Shown in pieces: positions 1 through 8,620 of a DNA stretch of 64,000 nucleotides. Below the pieces are notes generated by a model. It did no database searches, was not told the origin of the DNA, and worked only from the letters and a program-made list of their open reading frames with translations. This DNA is from Indolivaga alginatilytica. Its GTDB lineage: Bacteria > Bacteroidota > Bacteroidia > Bacteroidales > Dysgonomonadaceae. The stretch lies in NCBI RefSeq assembly GCF_003201355.1, contig NZ_QICL01000001.1:1-64000 (forward strand), written 5' to 3'. Numbering within the stretch: the first letter of the stretch is position 1; each line of letters opens with the position of its first letter. A program made the position numbers and the translations under genes.

Positions 1-107
1 TAGCTGATGGCATTATCATAGCCCCATTGTATTTGCTCTTTAGTAATAGATGGTAAGGTTTTGCTTGCCTCTACGATTTGTTGTTGGAATTTATTCTTTG
101 GTTTCAT
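1..107 (-). CDS. PcfJ-like protein, N-terminal fragment (runs off the window)
   Basis: The minus-strand frame opens with ATG at 107 and stays open for 35 codons to the window edge. The N-terminus (MKPKNKFQQQIVEASKTLP, then ITKEQIQWGYDNA) resembles PcfJ-like proteins, which lie directly downstream of pcfK-like genes in Bacteroidetes conjugative elements. The biochemical role of PcfJ is not established. It follows the PcfK-like gene by 12 bp on the same strand and so is probably in the same operon. Only the first 35 residues are visible, so the family call rests on this short match and on the neighbour. Confidence 0.6.
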   Translation of the reverse strand, partial: MKPKNKFQQQIVEASKTLPSITKEQIQWGYDNAIS

Positions 108-119
108 ATTGCTGCCATT

Positions 120-530
120 TTAAAAGTCAAATAGACTTGGTTGGTTATTTATTTCTACTCGTTTGGCTTTCTTCTTGGGTTGCATCGCTCGGTTATAGGC
201 TTCGTTATGTGCTTTTTGGATAGCTTCTTTACGTACTTCTTCTTTTTCTTCTTCGGTCAAAACTACTGTGTGATTAACCACAACGCCACAATTTACAGGT
301 TTGCCCACTTCGATATTATCTTCATCGTAATAATGCACTGCCAACGAATATATTTCTTCGTCTGTGAAACCGTTGCAACCGCTTTTTTGAACAGCATTCA
401 AAATATAGGTGATGCAATCTTCGATGTTCTTGTTCTCTTTTGTATATACCCATTCAAATTGTGTATCGCTTGCTACTCGTTCTTCTAAATAGGCTTTTAT
501 AGTATTCTTGAAATGATCGGTTGATTTCAT
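120..530 (-). CDS. PcfK-like mobile-element protein
   Basis: This 136-residue protein matches the PcfK-like family of Bacteroidetes conjugative and mobilisable elements. Recognisable features are the N-terminal MKSTDHFKNTIKAYLEER block, the central CITYILNAVQKSGCNGF segment, a DEEIYSLAVHYYDED block, a lysine- and glutamate-rich helix around residues 92-125, and the terminal QPSLFDF tail. PcfK is named after a gene of plasmid pCF10; its function is unknown. It sits between a small membrane protein gene and a PcfJ-like gene, all on the minus strand. Start and length agree with the family as I know it. Confidence 0.8.
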   Translation of the reverse strand: MKSTDHFKNTIKAYLEERVASDTQFEWVYTKENKNIEDCITYILNAVQKSGCNGFTDEEIYSLAVHYYDEDNIEVGKPVNCGVVVNHTVVLTEEEKEEVRKEAIQKAHNEAYNRAMQPKKKAKRVEINNQPSLFDF

Positions 531-541
531 AGTTGGAAGTT

Positions 542-850
542 TTAAAAGATTAATACCAGAATCAGGGAGAGAATTGTCATCAGTACCATGACTGAGAGTA
601 TTGAAAAGAATATGCTGACTGACAGGCGAATGATTTTAAGCACACTGCGAAGAAGTATATACACTCCAATTACACAGATTGCCGATGCACCGATTTTGTA
701 GAAAAACCACGCACACAACGCTAATAGAGCCACTCTCAGACACAATTTTATGTTAATTCCGGCAGGAGCGTCATTTTGTTTCATTCTTTCTTTTTCGTTT
801 CTCATAATCATGACTTTTTTTTCTTCTGCGGCATCCGACAGGTCGGTCAT
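542..850 (-). CDS. small membrane protein of the mobile element, unknown function
   Basis: The open frame extends up to 1081, but its first 77 residues are of unlikely composition. I place the start at the ATG ending at 850, giving 102 residues beginning MTDLSDAAEEKKVMIMRN. The protein has a charged N-terminal third followed by two or three closely spaced hydrophobic segments (about residues 35-60 and 65-102), so it should be an inner-membrane protein. It lies 11 bp upstream of the PcfK-like gene on the same strand and probably belongs to that operon. I do not recognise a family. Confidence 0.5.
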   Translation of the reverse strand: MTDLSDAAEEKKVMIMRNEKERMKQNDAPAGINIKLCLRVALLALCAWFFYKIGASAICVIGVYILLRSVLKIIRLSVSIFFSILSVMVLMTILSLILVLIF

Positions 851-1613
851 TTTTGTTTCATAGAGCAACAAGAGGTATTGTGATTTTTGACAGGGATATT
901 TTTTTGAGATAAATACGCTCGCCCAAAGGGAAAGAGGAAGATTTTCACGAAAAATGCGAAGCGGAATATCTATGACAAAAACACCATCATACCTTTGCTC
1001 TATGGACAAATGACCGACTTTGGATAAAGGAAGAATTGAGGAATGATTATAGGAGAAATGAAAAAGAAATGCAATAATCAATCATTTCAAAATATATGGT
1101 TTAGACCATATCAATAAGAAGGAGATGAGTTTTTTAAATCAAGGGTACACGAGGTACGCTTGGTTCAAAATCCGAGACTGTCTTTGAAGAGGATAGTTGT
1201 GTGATGCAGCAGGAATATTCAGTAATAGTGTATATTTCCGCTGTAAATTACAGAACAAACGAAAAAGAGGGTCGCAGGATTCTTATTACAATAATAGGGA
1301 CTAGATGAAGAAATGAAGTTTTGCTAAATGGATGATATGTATTAGATTTGTAGAGTGTTCATCTGTTTGGATACAGATAAACCTGAATAGTAAAAAGGGT
1401 TCAACTTCTTAGGATATGAAAACAGAACAGACCAAAGCCGATCGTATTGTCAAAACCATAGGCATGGTACAGAATAGCGAGAAATTCTATAACTGAAAAC
1501 AATAACTATAATTGTATATTAAATTAAGTAAAGTTTTTAATGCAAGAAAAGGAGCATTTCTATAAGTTTGGTTTCATAAAACGTAAAATTGATAATTATT
1601 TGAAGATATCATT
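851..1613. other. 763-bp stretch without a convincing gene
   Basis: No long open frame looks coding here. A 26-codon plus-strand ORF (ATG 1416 to TGA 1496, beginning MKTEQTKADRIVKTIG) has ordinary codon use and could be a truncated gene start. Otherwise the stretch is A/T-rich with no clear hairpins. It may be decayed element DNA. Confidence 0.4.
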
Positions 1614-2204
1614 ATGGGATTAACAATACATTATAGTGGTCGAATCAAGACACCTGAATCATTATATTCACTGATTGAGGAGGTTAAAGACATTTCTAAT
1701 ATTTATGGTTGGAAATATCGTATCCATGAGAGTAAATTTCCTAATGATACTTTTGATGAGAATATTTCTTACGAGGCTATATATGGTATCACTTTCACTC
1801 CTCCTGAAAGTGAAAGCATATCATTGACTTTTCTATCCAATGGGCAAATAGTTTGTCCCTCCCGAGTATACTTCTTCAAGGACTCTAAAAATGAGTCAGA
1901 AAAAGCATCCGTTTTCATAGTTTCTACAAAGACTCAATATGCTGGAGTTATAGTCCACCAATTGGTAATTCATCTTCTCAAATATCTAGATGAAAATTAT
2001 TTGCAAGATTTTAAAGTTAGAGATGAAAGTCATTATTGGGAAACAGGTGATGAGAGTTTGATGAAATATCAATTCAAAGAATACGACAAATTGTTAGATA
2101 ATTTCGTATTATCTCTCCAAACTTTTCCTATGGAACCGGGAGAATCCTTTGAAATGTATTTTGATCGCCTGATAAAACATTTAAATAAAATCAAGGGAAA
2201 ATAA
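1614..2204 (+). CDS. hypothetical protein, mobile-element cargo
   Basis: This 196-residue protein begins MGLTIHYSGRI. It has no signal peptide or membrane segment and should be cytoplasmic. The composition is that of a mixed alpha/beta globular protein, with a glutamate-rich C-terminal half. Similar short proteins starting with this motif occur as uncharacterised genes in several bacteria, but I cannot assign a fold or function. It stands alone on the plus strand within the minus-oriented element, flanked by non-coding DNA, as expected for a cargo gene. The ATG at 1614 is the first in frame. Confidence 0.6.
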   Translation: MGLTIHYSGRIKTPESLYSLIEEVKDISNIYGWKYRIHESKFPNDTFDENISYEAIYGITFTPPESESISLTFLSNGQIVCPSRVYFFKDSKNESEKASVFIVSTKTQYAGVIVHQLVIHLLKYLDENYLQDFKVRDESHYWETGDESLMKYQFKEYDKLLDNFVLSLQTFPMEPGESFEMYFDRLIKHLNKIKGK

Positions 2205-2381
2205 TAGAACTATAGCTATGCGTTCAGTGAGGTCGACTAAGAATAGAAAACCATTGAATAAAACCCTCAATTTCATTTTTATGCCAAATTAGAAATATTG
2301 TCTCCATGAATAATCATATCCGCATTAGGCAGGCTCAACAATCCATGTGTGTCTGAAATGAATAACTATTTTCATATATGA

Positions 2382-3467
2382 TTAAAAAATTGACCTATCG
2401 ATATTTTTCAACACATCATCTTCTGCTTCAATGAATGGATCATACCAGTCTATTTTACTTTTAGCCCAAGCAACCCACTCCAAGCTTTCTTTAGTCCATA
2501 GATTATGTTTTTCTATATTAACCAGATACTCGTCTATATATGATCGAAGTATCTTAGTTTTATGTAATCGATCTGCTAAAGAAAATAACTCTTTAAATTT
2601 CTTCAATTCTTCTTTTTTTCTGGCTTCATATTCTTTTTCGACTAACCTTTCTTGATCGGCTATAGCCTGTTTTGCATCTTGGGCCATGCGTTCTAATTTA
2701 TCATTCTCCCCTTTAACCTCTAGAAAAGCAATTATATGTCCCAATCTTTCTTCAATAAGAGTCTCTGTTGAATCAATCCATTCTTTATATACAGAAAACA
2801 TCCCATATCTAAAGCTTAATTTCCCATTATATACTAAATTATGCCTGGTCCAAGAAGCATCATTAGATATTTGTTGATCGGATTTTTCAATTAAACTTAT
2901 GGTACACCAGTATCTTGTGTTACTTTCATAATAAAAGTATGTTTCTCCATTTTTATGCATTACCTTATGTCCTCTTATTTCTACAGCTTTAATAAAAGTA
3001 TCCATTATACTCAGAGCTCTTGACTCTAATGGTTTGGAAGTTCTTATTGCTAAAAAATCACCAAAGGAAGATATCCTATATTCAGGTTGTTTGAACTTCT
3101 GAATAGAAGGGATAGGGTTTTTTACTGTTTGTGGTACTTTCAGATTTATTCTTTTATCCTTTAATACTTCCTTTTCTTTTTGCCTAATTTTGGCTCTAGT
3201 AGAAATATCTTCATCATTAAATGATTCTAGATTGTTAAAGTCAACTTCAATTATTTTCCCTGAAAAATCGGGCAGAGGAGTCTGTATCACTTGTTTGCCA
3301 AATTTAATTTTTGTCCAATAATCATTTTTAGGTTGAGGAATAGCCAATTTTTCACAAATTCGCTTTAAATCAATTGTTGTAATATTGAATCTGATCGATA
3401 GTTTGGATGCAGTTTCTTTCCATACCAAGTTGTATAGCTCTTCTCTCCTGAATTTAGTCTGTTCCAT
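2382..3467 (-). CDS. hypothetical protein with N-terminal HTH-like domain and coiled coil
   Basis: This is a 361-residue cytoplasmic protein. Residues about 5-60 (REELYNLVWKETASKLS, then a segment ending PKNDYWTK) match an N-terminal helix-turn-helix-like module seen in uncharacterised proteins, where the pattern is usually EELY.LVW...., then KLNIP.P..GYWAK. Residues about 255-300 form a charged coiled coil, and the C-terminus is tryptophan-rich. The combination suggests DNA association, but function is unknown. It lies between cargo and the ORF6N gene in the element. There is no nearby operon partner: 155 bp separate it from the next gene. Confidence 0.6.
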   Translation of the reverse strand: MEQTKFRREELYNLVWKETASKLSIRFNITTIDLKRICEKLAIPQPKNDYWTKIKFGKQVIQTPLPDFSGKIIEVDFNNLESFNDEDISTRAKIRQKEKEVLKDKRINLKVPQTVKNPIPSIQKFKQPEYRISSFGDFLAIRTSKPLESRALSIMDTFIKAVEIRGHKVMHKNGETYFYYESNTRYWCTISLIEKSDQQISNDASWTRHNLVYNGKLSFRYGMFSVYKEWIDSTETLIEERLGHIIAFLEVKGENDKLERMAQDAKQAIADQERLVEKEYEARKKEELKKFKELFSLADRLHKTKILRSYIDEYLVNIEKHNLWTKESLEWVAWAKSKIDWYDPFIEAEDDVLKNIDRSIF

Positions 3468-3622
3468 GCTTTTATATTTTAATATTATGCGATAAAATAA
3501 AATAAAAAAGTTCAGTTGTCAAGTATTACTTAACAACTGAACTTGATATATAGGATTAATATAAGTGATTTATAGAAAGGCAATAGAAAATTAACGGTAG
3601 GTTGCAAAAAATATTAAGTCCA

Positions 3623-4204
3623 TTATTCTATATCATCTTGTACATATCCGACACGCTTTCGAGGTTTGCTTTCTATTTTATTTTGCTTGTTTGCCAATTC
3701 CGAAAGAGCAATGTATATTTCATCAAAGGCATTTTGATTATCTTCACTCAAATCATTTATTGCCTTTAGATTTTCCTCGCTATATGTCTCCAGAGTCCTG
3801 AGATGTTTCCATAAGTTCTCTATTTCTTTGGAAATAGAGGAATAATCAGCTAAATACTTACGTGTAGCAACAAAAGCTCTCATAATAGAGATGTTTACTT
3901 CAATGGCAATTTCACTTCTAAGCACACTCGACAACATGGCTACACCAGATTCGGTAAAAACCATCGGGTTGACAGAGCTATGTTTCAGAGTTTTGGGTAA
4001 CCGGTCACAATTTGTGACCAGTTCACTCCATTCATTATCAGTTAATTCGAACATGAAATCGGATGGAAAACGCAATACATTACGTTTTACGGCTTGCTTC
4101 AATACCTTTGTCTTTACATCATAGAGTTCAGCCAAATGAAAATCAACCATAACTCGTAAGCCCCGAACTTCGAATATCTTATTCTGTATTACTTGCAGTT
4201 CCAT
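3623..4204 (-). CDS. ORF6N domain-containing protein
   Basis: Residues about 8-95 match the ORF6N domain: an IFEVRGLRVMVDFHLAELYDV-like start, a KQAVKRNVLRFP segment, FMFELTDNEW, and a TESGVAMLSSVLRS block. The domain is found in phage and mobile-element proteins related to KilA-N/Bro antirepressors and probably binds DNA. A coiled-coil region (about residues 125-170) and a basic tail follow. It starts 1 bp after the stop of the RhuM-like gene, so the pair is translationally linked and lies just downstream of the integrase in one minus-strand unit. A regulatory role in the element is an inference. Confidence 0.8.
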   Translation of the reverse strand: MELQVIQNKIFEVRGLRVMVDFHLAELYDVKTKVLKQAVKRNVLRFPSDFMFELTDNEWSELVTNCDRLPKTLKHSSVNPMVFTESGVAMLSSVLRSEIAIEVNISIMRAFVATRKYLADYSSISKEIENLWKHLRTLETYSEENLKAINDLSEDNQNAFDEIYIALSELANKQNKIESKPRKRVGYVQDDIE

Positions 4205-4205
4205 A

Positions 4206-4625
4206 TCAATTCAACGTTTTAAGTGAATACTCGTCCATTTTAGTATTGAATATCACAATAACTTCATGCTCTTTCTTTCTCCGGCTATATTCGCAAAAGG
4301 CATTGAGTACCCATTCCCGAAAAACTTTGATATAAATCGATTGAATACGAAATGATAAAAAGATAATTACCTCTAGGTTATAATATACCCGTATGTACTC
4401 GCCACCATTTAAAGCTGAATATGTGTATTCTTTGGTTACTTCTCTTTCCCGCAGTAAATTATCCTTGAACATCCCTCTTAGATGTTTGTAGATTGTCGGG
4501 GTATAAACCCCGAACAATTCCGCTATTTCGTTTACTGTCATCCAAACTGTACCATCAACGAGTTTTACCTCGATGATGGGCTTATCAGTTTCTACATTTG
4601 AAAATTTGATATATCCTGTTTCCAT
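4206..4625 (-). CDS. RhuM-like protein, short
   Basis: This 139-residue protein resembles the N-terminal part of the RhuM family. It has a small beta-rich start (IIEVKLVDGTVWMTVNEIAELF), a predicted helix-turn-helix at about residues 30-60, and a YNLEVIIFLSFRIQS-like segment matching the YNLDVIISVGYRV block of RhuM. Full RhuM proteins are roughly twice this length, so this is a short version. RhuM function is not established; the HTH suggests DNA binding. It lies 5 bp after the integrase stop and 1 bp before the ORF6N gene, in one operon. Confidence 0.6.
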   Translation of the reverse strand: METGYIKFSNVETDKPIIEVKLVDGTVWMTVNEIAELFGVYTPTIYKHLRGMFKDNLLREREVTKEYTYSALNGGEYIRVYYNLEVIIFLSFRIQSIYIKVFREWVLNAFCEYSRRKKEHEVIVIFNTKMDEYSLKTLN

Positions 4626-4630
4626 AAGGC

Positions 4631-5869
4631 TTATTTATTAGTGTATTTTTTTCTTTTGTAGGTCTTAGCTAAACTATCCATGTCTGAACTTAGCTTTTGG
4701 TCAACTATCTTGGCATATATCTGCGTGGTTTTTATATCGGTATGTCCGAGCATTTTCGATACTGTTTCAATAGGTACACCGTTGGCGAGCGTAACCGTCG
4801 TTCCGAAAGTATGTCTTGCAATATGGCAGGTCACGCATTTATCTATACCACAGATAGTTGCGATTTCCTTCAGGTATTCATTCATCTTTTGATTGGAGCA
4901 GATAGGAAATAATTTACCATTGGTTTGTTGCCCTCTATACTTCTCCATAATCTCCCTCGGTATTTCCAACAGACGGATATTTGATGGTACACTGGTCTTT
5001 TGCCGTTGAATCATTATCCATTTGTGTCCGTCAAAAGCCGTTTTTACAGAATCTTCTGTCAGTCGTGCTACATCTATGTACGACAACCCGCTATAGCACA
5101 TAAAAATAAACATATCCCTTACCAAGGTTAGTCTTTCCGTCAGGAACTCTTTTCTGTATATCACATCAATCTCTTCTTGGGAAAGTACCTCACGAACAAC
5201 CTTAGTCGTACGGAATCTAAAACTGCCAAAAGGGTTTATCTTAATATCTGCTCCGGTGTCCTTAATGTAGTAAAAGACTGCCCTGAACCGCTGAATAAAT
5301 TTCAGAGCCGTATTGTTGCTGCAACTGTGGGTATTTCTAAGGAATAGGAAAAACTTCTCCACAAAAATGGGAGTCAACTCAAATACGGGAATATCCGAAA
5401 GATTATACTCTGTCTTTAGGAATTCCTGCAAACGAAGTTTCGTCAGTTTATAGCGGTTGGCGGTAATCAATGAGGTGTCTTTACCTATTTTTAATACATA
5501 GAACTCATTGTATTCACCAAAATGCTCTAGGAGCATTTTCCTACGGTCGGTATCGATTCCTAAAATAATATTCTTTATTTTCTCGGGTAGGACGTAACCG
5601 TATTCGCTCAGGTGCTTGTGGTACAACTCATTTGCTTTTACACTGATAGCATCCAACAAACGGTTAGTGTTCATTGCTTCAACACTCCGTCCGAGTGCTT
5701 TCCCGTTCTTGGTATCCCAAAACTCGGGTTTGATTTGCAACTTGGAGCTGAATTGTACTTTTTCTCCATTTACTGTAATTCTGACCATGATCGAAGAATT
5801 ACCGGATTTGTTCACTTCATTTTTTCTGAGGTAAAACAATACACGAAAAGTTGACTTCATAACATTCAT
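4631..5869 (-). CDS. tyrosine recombinase (integrase) of the mobile element
   Basis: This 412-residue protein has an N-terminal arm-binding region (about 1-100), a SAM-like core-binding domain (about 110-215) and a catalytic domain (about 225-395). Visible catalytic residues are K291, H349 and R352 in CHIARH, H376 in MLGHTD, and the nucleophile Y385 in TTQIYAK. In box I the usual arginine (TGLR) is replaced by serine: CYSGLSYIDV, S263. The same substitution is known in IntDOT of the Bacteroides element CTnDOT. The gene starts 282 bp from the 3' end of tRNA-Arg, the probable target. It heads a unit with the RhuM-like and ORF6N genes. Confidence 0.93.
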   Translation of the reverse strand: MNVMKSTFRVLFYLRKNEVNKSGNSSIMVRITVNGEKVQFSSKLQIKPEFWDTKNGKALGRSVEAMNTNRLLDAISVKANELYHKHLSEYGYVLPEKIKNIILGIDTDRRKMLLEHFGEYNEFYVLKIGKDTSLITANRYKLTKLRLQEFLKTEYNLSDIPVFELTPIFVEKFFLFLRNTHSCSNNTALKFIQRFRAVFYYIKDTGADIKINPFGSFRFRTTKVVREVLSQEEIDVIYRKEFLTERLTLVRDMFIFMCYSGLSYIDVARLTEDSVKTAFDGHKWIMIQRQKTSVPSNIRLLEIPREIMEKYRGQQTNGKLFPICSNQKMNEYLKEIATICGIDKCVTCHIARHTFGTTVTLANGVPIETVSKMLGHTDIKTTQIYAKIVDQKLSSDMDSLAKTYKRKKYTNK

Positions 5870-5970
5870 AACACATCATTTTTTAGTGTTCAAAACTAGA
5901 ATTAATTGTTAGAAGTCAGGGAGACAAACGACTGCCAATAATCGACAAATGAGAAGCTTACAATCTTAAT

Positions 5971-6016
5971 CGTTACGGTTTTTGTCTTTGGCGAAATCCG
6001 TAACGAATCCGTAACG
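5971..6016. repeat. CCGTAACG repeats between integrase gene and tRNA, candidate arm-type sites
   Basis: The 11-bp unit AATCCGTAACG occurs twice in tandem at 5995-6005 and 6006-6016. An inverted copy of the core (CGTTACGG) lies at 5971-5978. Such clustered short repeats between an integrase gene and its attachment site are typical positions for integrase arm-binding or excisionase sites. The role is inferred from position only. Confidence 0.45.
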
Positions 6017-6076
6017 AATGACTGTCTGATATCGGCATTTAAATGACTGATTATGTCTGAGGGAGAGAATAAAAAA

Positions 6077-6103
6077 ACTCCCTAAGAATCTATCTTAGAG
6101 AGT
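6077..6103 (-). terminator. terminator downstream of tRNA-Arg
   Basis: Arms ACTCCCTAAGA (6077-6087) and TCTTAGAGAGT (6093-6103) pair with one mismatch around a 5-nt loop. On the minus strand the hairpin is followed by a run of Ts (AAAAAA at 6071-6076 on the plus strand), so it should end the tRNA transcript. It lies inside the presumed element end. Confidence 0.7.
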
Positions 6104-6151
6104 TTTGTCTTGTTTTGTCAGAAATAAGTCGCTTAGTTTCTGATCTTTCAG

Positions 6152-6225
<74 letters not shown>

Positions 6226-6577
6226 TCACCTTTTCGGTTTAGCGAGTGCAAAGATAGGTATTTTTATTAAAAAAGAAAATATAAAACGAAAAAATATTGA
6301 TATTAAACAAAGAAATAATTTCACGAACTCTATAGTATGGTATAGATAAATTAATTAGATTAAAATAAATCATAATTATAAATTTTAGAAATATTCTTTC
6401 TTCTCAATATAGGCATAGAATATTAAGATTGAAATACAAAATTTTAACATCTGGCTTTATTTCTGATGATTAAATAATATACATCTGTTTGATCAGACAT
6501 AAATAGCTGACCATACTTTCAGATCATATTATTTACCTGTTGTCTAATCGTCGCTATTTAAAAGGCTTGTTATTTTC
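6226..6577. other. 352-bp A/T-rich intergenic region
   Basis: This stretch separates tRNA-Arg from the esterase gene. Apart from the tRNA promoter box I see no gene, strong hairpin or repeat. It probably holds the 3' untranslated end of the esterase transcript. Confidence 0.5.
6249..6256 (-). promoter_or_regulatory. -7 promoter box for tRNA-Arg
   Basis: TATCTTTG on the minus strand matches the Bacteroidetes -7 consensus TAnnTTTG and lies 23 bp upstream of the mature tRNA 5' end. A convincing -33 TTTG is not seen. Confidence 0.55.
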
Positions 6578-7471
6578 TTAATCAATTATATTCTGGGCAA
6601 TTAGAAAATCAATAATAGCCTTACTTAATTTCGATTTATCCTCATCCTTGAATTTGCCGTGCCCTCCATCTTTAACAGTCATAAACTCGATTTTCACACC
6701 ATTCTTTTTCAATACATTATACAACTCTACAGACTGAGAATAAGGAACAATAGGATCGGCATCGCCATGAACAATAAAAGTTGGAGGAGTTTTTTTGTTG
6801 ATATAAGTAACGGGCGAAACCGACTTCATAAACTCAATATTTCCGGATTCATCACCTAACCATCTTACTGCTGATTTATAAGCTTTATCTCCTGTTGAAA
6901 ACGGAACCATATCAGCAATACCATATTTATTGATAACAGCTGCTACTTTAATGTTTTTCAAATTACCCCTGTCTGTATCAAAAATCGGATTATCAGCAAT
7001 ATAACCTCCACAAAGAGCTAAATGTCCTCCGGCTGATCCGCCCATTATTACTATCTTATCGGTATCTATATTTAATATTTTTGCATTCTTTATCAAATAG
7101 ATTAACACCGATCTTACATCTTCAATAGCGGCAGGAGCAGGAGCTACATCCACCAAACGGTAACCTATGTTTGCCACAGCCATTCCCTTTTTGAAGAATG
7201 AGGTAAAACCTGTTTGTTGGTCTTTGCTTCCGTGATTCCATCCTCCACCATGAATATTGATTATAACAGGAGTCGGTTTTCCGAGGTTAGGAGGCAGGTA
7301 CAAATCCATCTTACCCTCCCACCCTTCTACTGTTTTATATACTACATCTGTTTTTGCGGTATAATTTTCGGGCATCGATACACCGTATTGGGTATCGATA
7401 TATTTGACTTTCTGAGCAGAAAGAGAGAATGTAAAACAGACGAAAGTTAATAATAGAAATAAATTTTTCAT
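6578..7471 (-). CDS. secreted alpha/beta-hydrolase esterase
   Basis: This 297-residue carboxylesterase-type alpha/beta hydrolase has a signal peptide (residues 1-19, cleavage after SLSA). It shows the oxyanion-hole motif HGGGW (74-78), the nucleophile elbow GGSAGG (S146), a probable acid in HGDADP (D239) and the catalytic histidine in GGHGKF (H271). This is the fold of BD-FAE and acetyl-xylan-type esterases. It lies on the same strand as the alginate catabolic arm but 363 bp beyond its terminator, so it is probably transcribed separately. Removal of O-acetyl groups from acetylated alginate is one possible role, inferred from location only. Confidence 0.8.
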   Translation of the reverse strand: MKNLFLLLTFVCFTFSLSAQKVKYIDTQYGVSMPENYTAKTDVVYKTVEGWEGKMDLYLPPNLGKPTPVIINIHGGGWNHGSKDQQTGFTSFFKKGMAVANIGYRLVDVAPAPAAIEDVRSVLIYLIKNAKILNIDTDKIVIMGGSAGGHLALCGGYIADNPIFDTDRGNLKNIKVAAVINKYGIADMVPFSTGDKAYKSAVRWLGDESGNIEFMKSVSPVTYINKKTPPTFIVHGDADPIVPYSQSVELYNVLKKNGVKIEFMTVKDGGHGKFKDEDKSKLSKAIIDFLIAQNIID

Positions 7472-7834
7472 AACTATAAGGTTTTAAAATTTACAGACCT
7501 GTTTTTGGCTAGTTTGCCTGATAAGCAGAATTAGTATACAATATGGATACAAATGTTACAAAGTATACAAATAAGGTAACAAAATACACTCTTTACTTGG
7601 TACAAGTGTCACTTTTCAGAGAACTCATTATCAATAACTAACCTCATAAAAAGTAACAAAAGTGACAAAAGTAACACCTTTCAGACTGTTCTTATTTTCT
7701 GCTTTATTCAATGAGGTTGTTACTTCCGAAGTATAGATAAATTATACACCGTTTTATCTATGTAGTATTCTTGCACTCTCTGCAAAAAATAATTCCACCA
7801 ACCCTATATGGCATTGGTGGAATTAAAATATTAG
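7472..7834. other. 363-bp intergenic region with short GTAACA/GTGACA repeats
   Basis: Between the esterase and SDR genes lie several imperfect copies of AAAAGTGACAAAAGTAACA-like text on both strands (about 7550-7680). They may be regulator-binding sites for the esterase promoter or simple low-complexity sequence. The SDR terminator occupies the right end. Confidence 0.35.
7791..7824 (-). terminator. terminator of the alginate catabolic operon
   Basis: A perfect 11-bp inverted repeat, AATTCCACCAA (7791-7801) and TTGGTGGAATT (7814-7824). On the minus strand it is followed by ATTTTTTG. It lies 10 bp after the SDR stop codon. Confidence 0.9.
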
Positions 7835-8587
7835 TTACGAGAAGAATATACCACCGTTGATGTCGATGTTCGTTCCTGTAATATAATCCGAATCATCCGC
7901 TGCAAGGAATGCAACAAGATCGGCAACATCGCCTGCATCACCTTCGCGGCGAAGAGGATATACGCTTTTCATTTTCTCTCTGTTTTCGGGAGTATTGAAT
8001 CTGTCATGGAAAGAAGTTGCAATAGTTCCCGGAGCCAACGCATTCACACGAATACCTTTTGGACCAAGTTCCTTTGCCATAGAGCGGGTAAATGTCATAA
8101 CCGCAGCTTTTGCCGTAGCATACATAGAAGCACCGGGACCTCCGCCATCGCGAGCCGCCAAAGACGAGAAGTTAATAATAGAACCGCCTTCTGTAATATA
8201 AGGAACCGCCTCACGGGTACACAACCAACAGCTACGCATGTTTACGTCCATCAGGAAGTCATACCAAGCTTCGTCCTGTTCCGTAATTTGCTTACGTCCC
8301 ACTAAACCGCCTACCACATTCACCAGAATATCGAGTTTGCTGCCAAAAGCTTCCTTACCTGCATCAAACAATTTTTTCACGTCAGTAGCTTTTGTCATAT
8401 CACCTTGTACAATGATACACTCTCCACCAACTGTTTCGATAAGAGATTTAGTTTCTTCGGCTTCTTCTATTTTATCGAAGTAGTTTACCACCACTTTTGC
8501 TCCTTCTTTAGCCAATTTCAAAGAGATTTCACGTCCTAAATCTCTTGCACCACCTGTAACAACAGCTACTTTTCCTTTTAATTTCAT
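7835..8587 (-). CDS. SDR-family oxidoreductase, probable DEH reductase
   Basis: This 250-residue classical short-chain dehydrogenase has the cofactor motif TGGARDLG (11-18), N116, and the catalytic S142, Y156 and K160 (YATAK). In alginate loci an SDR of this kind reduces 4-deoxy-L-erythro-5-hexoseulose uronate (DEH) to 2-keto-3-deoxygluconate using NAD(P)H in the cytoplasm. The gene is last in the minus-strand operon (GntR, PL17, KdgF, MFS, SDR), 33 bp after the MFS gene, which supports this role. Cofactor preference cannot be read with certainty: VVVNYFDK lacks a clear acidic residue at the end of beta-2, so NADPH is possible. Confidence 0.82.
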   Translation of the reverse strand: MKLKGKVAVVTGGARDLGREISLKLAKEGAKVVVNYFDKIEEAEETKSLIETVGGECIIVQGDMTKATDVKKLFDAGKEAFGSKLDILVNVVGGLVGRKQITEQDEAWYDFLMDVNMRSCWLCTREAVPYITEGGSIINFSSLAARDGGGPGASMYATAKAAVMTFTRSMAKELGPKGIRVNALAPGTIATSFHDRFNTPENREKMKSVYPLRREGDAGDVADLVAFLAADDSDYITGTNIDINGGIFFS

Positions 8588-8620
8588 TGCTTTAATTTTT
8601 TTTTATGATTAAAAAAATGT

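Noticed and set aside
141-488. Plus-strand frame opposite the pcfK-like gene
   Set aside because: Phe/Tyr/Cys-rich antisense shadow of a well-recognised protein.
1-6150. Search for a second copy of the tRNA-Arg 3' end marking the far element junction
   Set aside because: No copy of the CTAGGTTCGAATCCTAG segment is visible left of the tRNA; the other end must lie outside the window.
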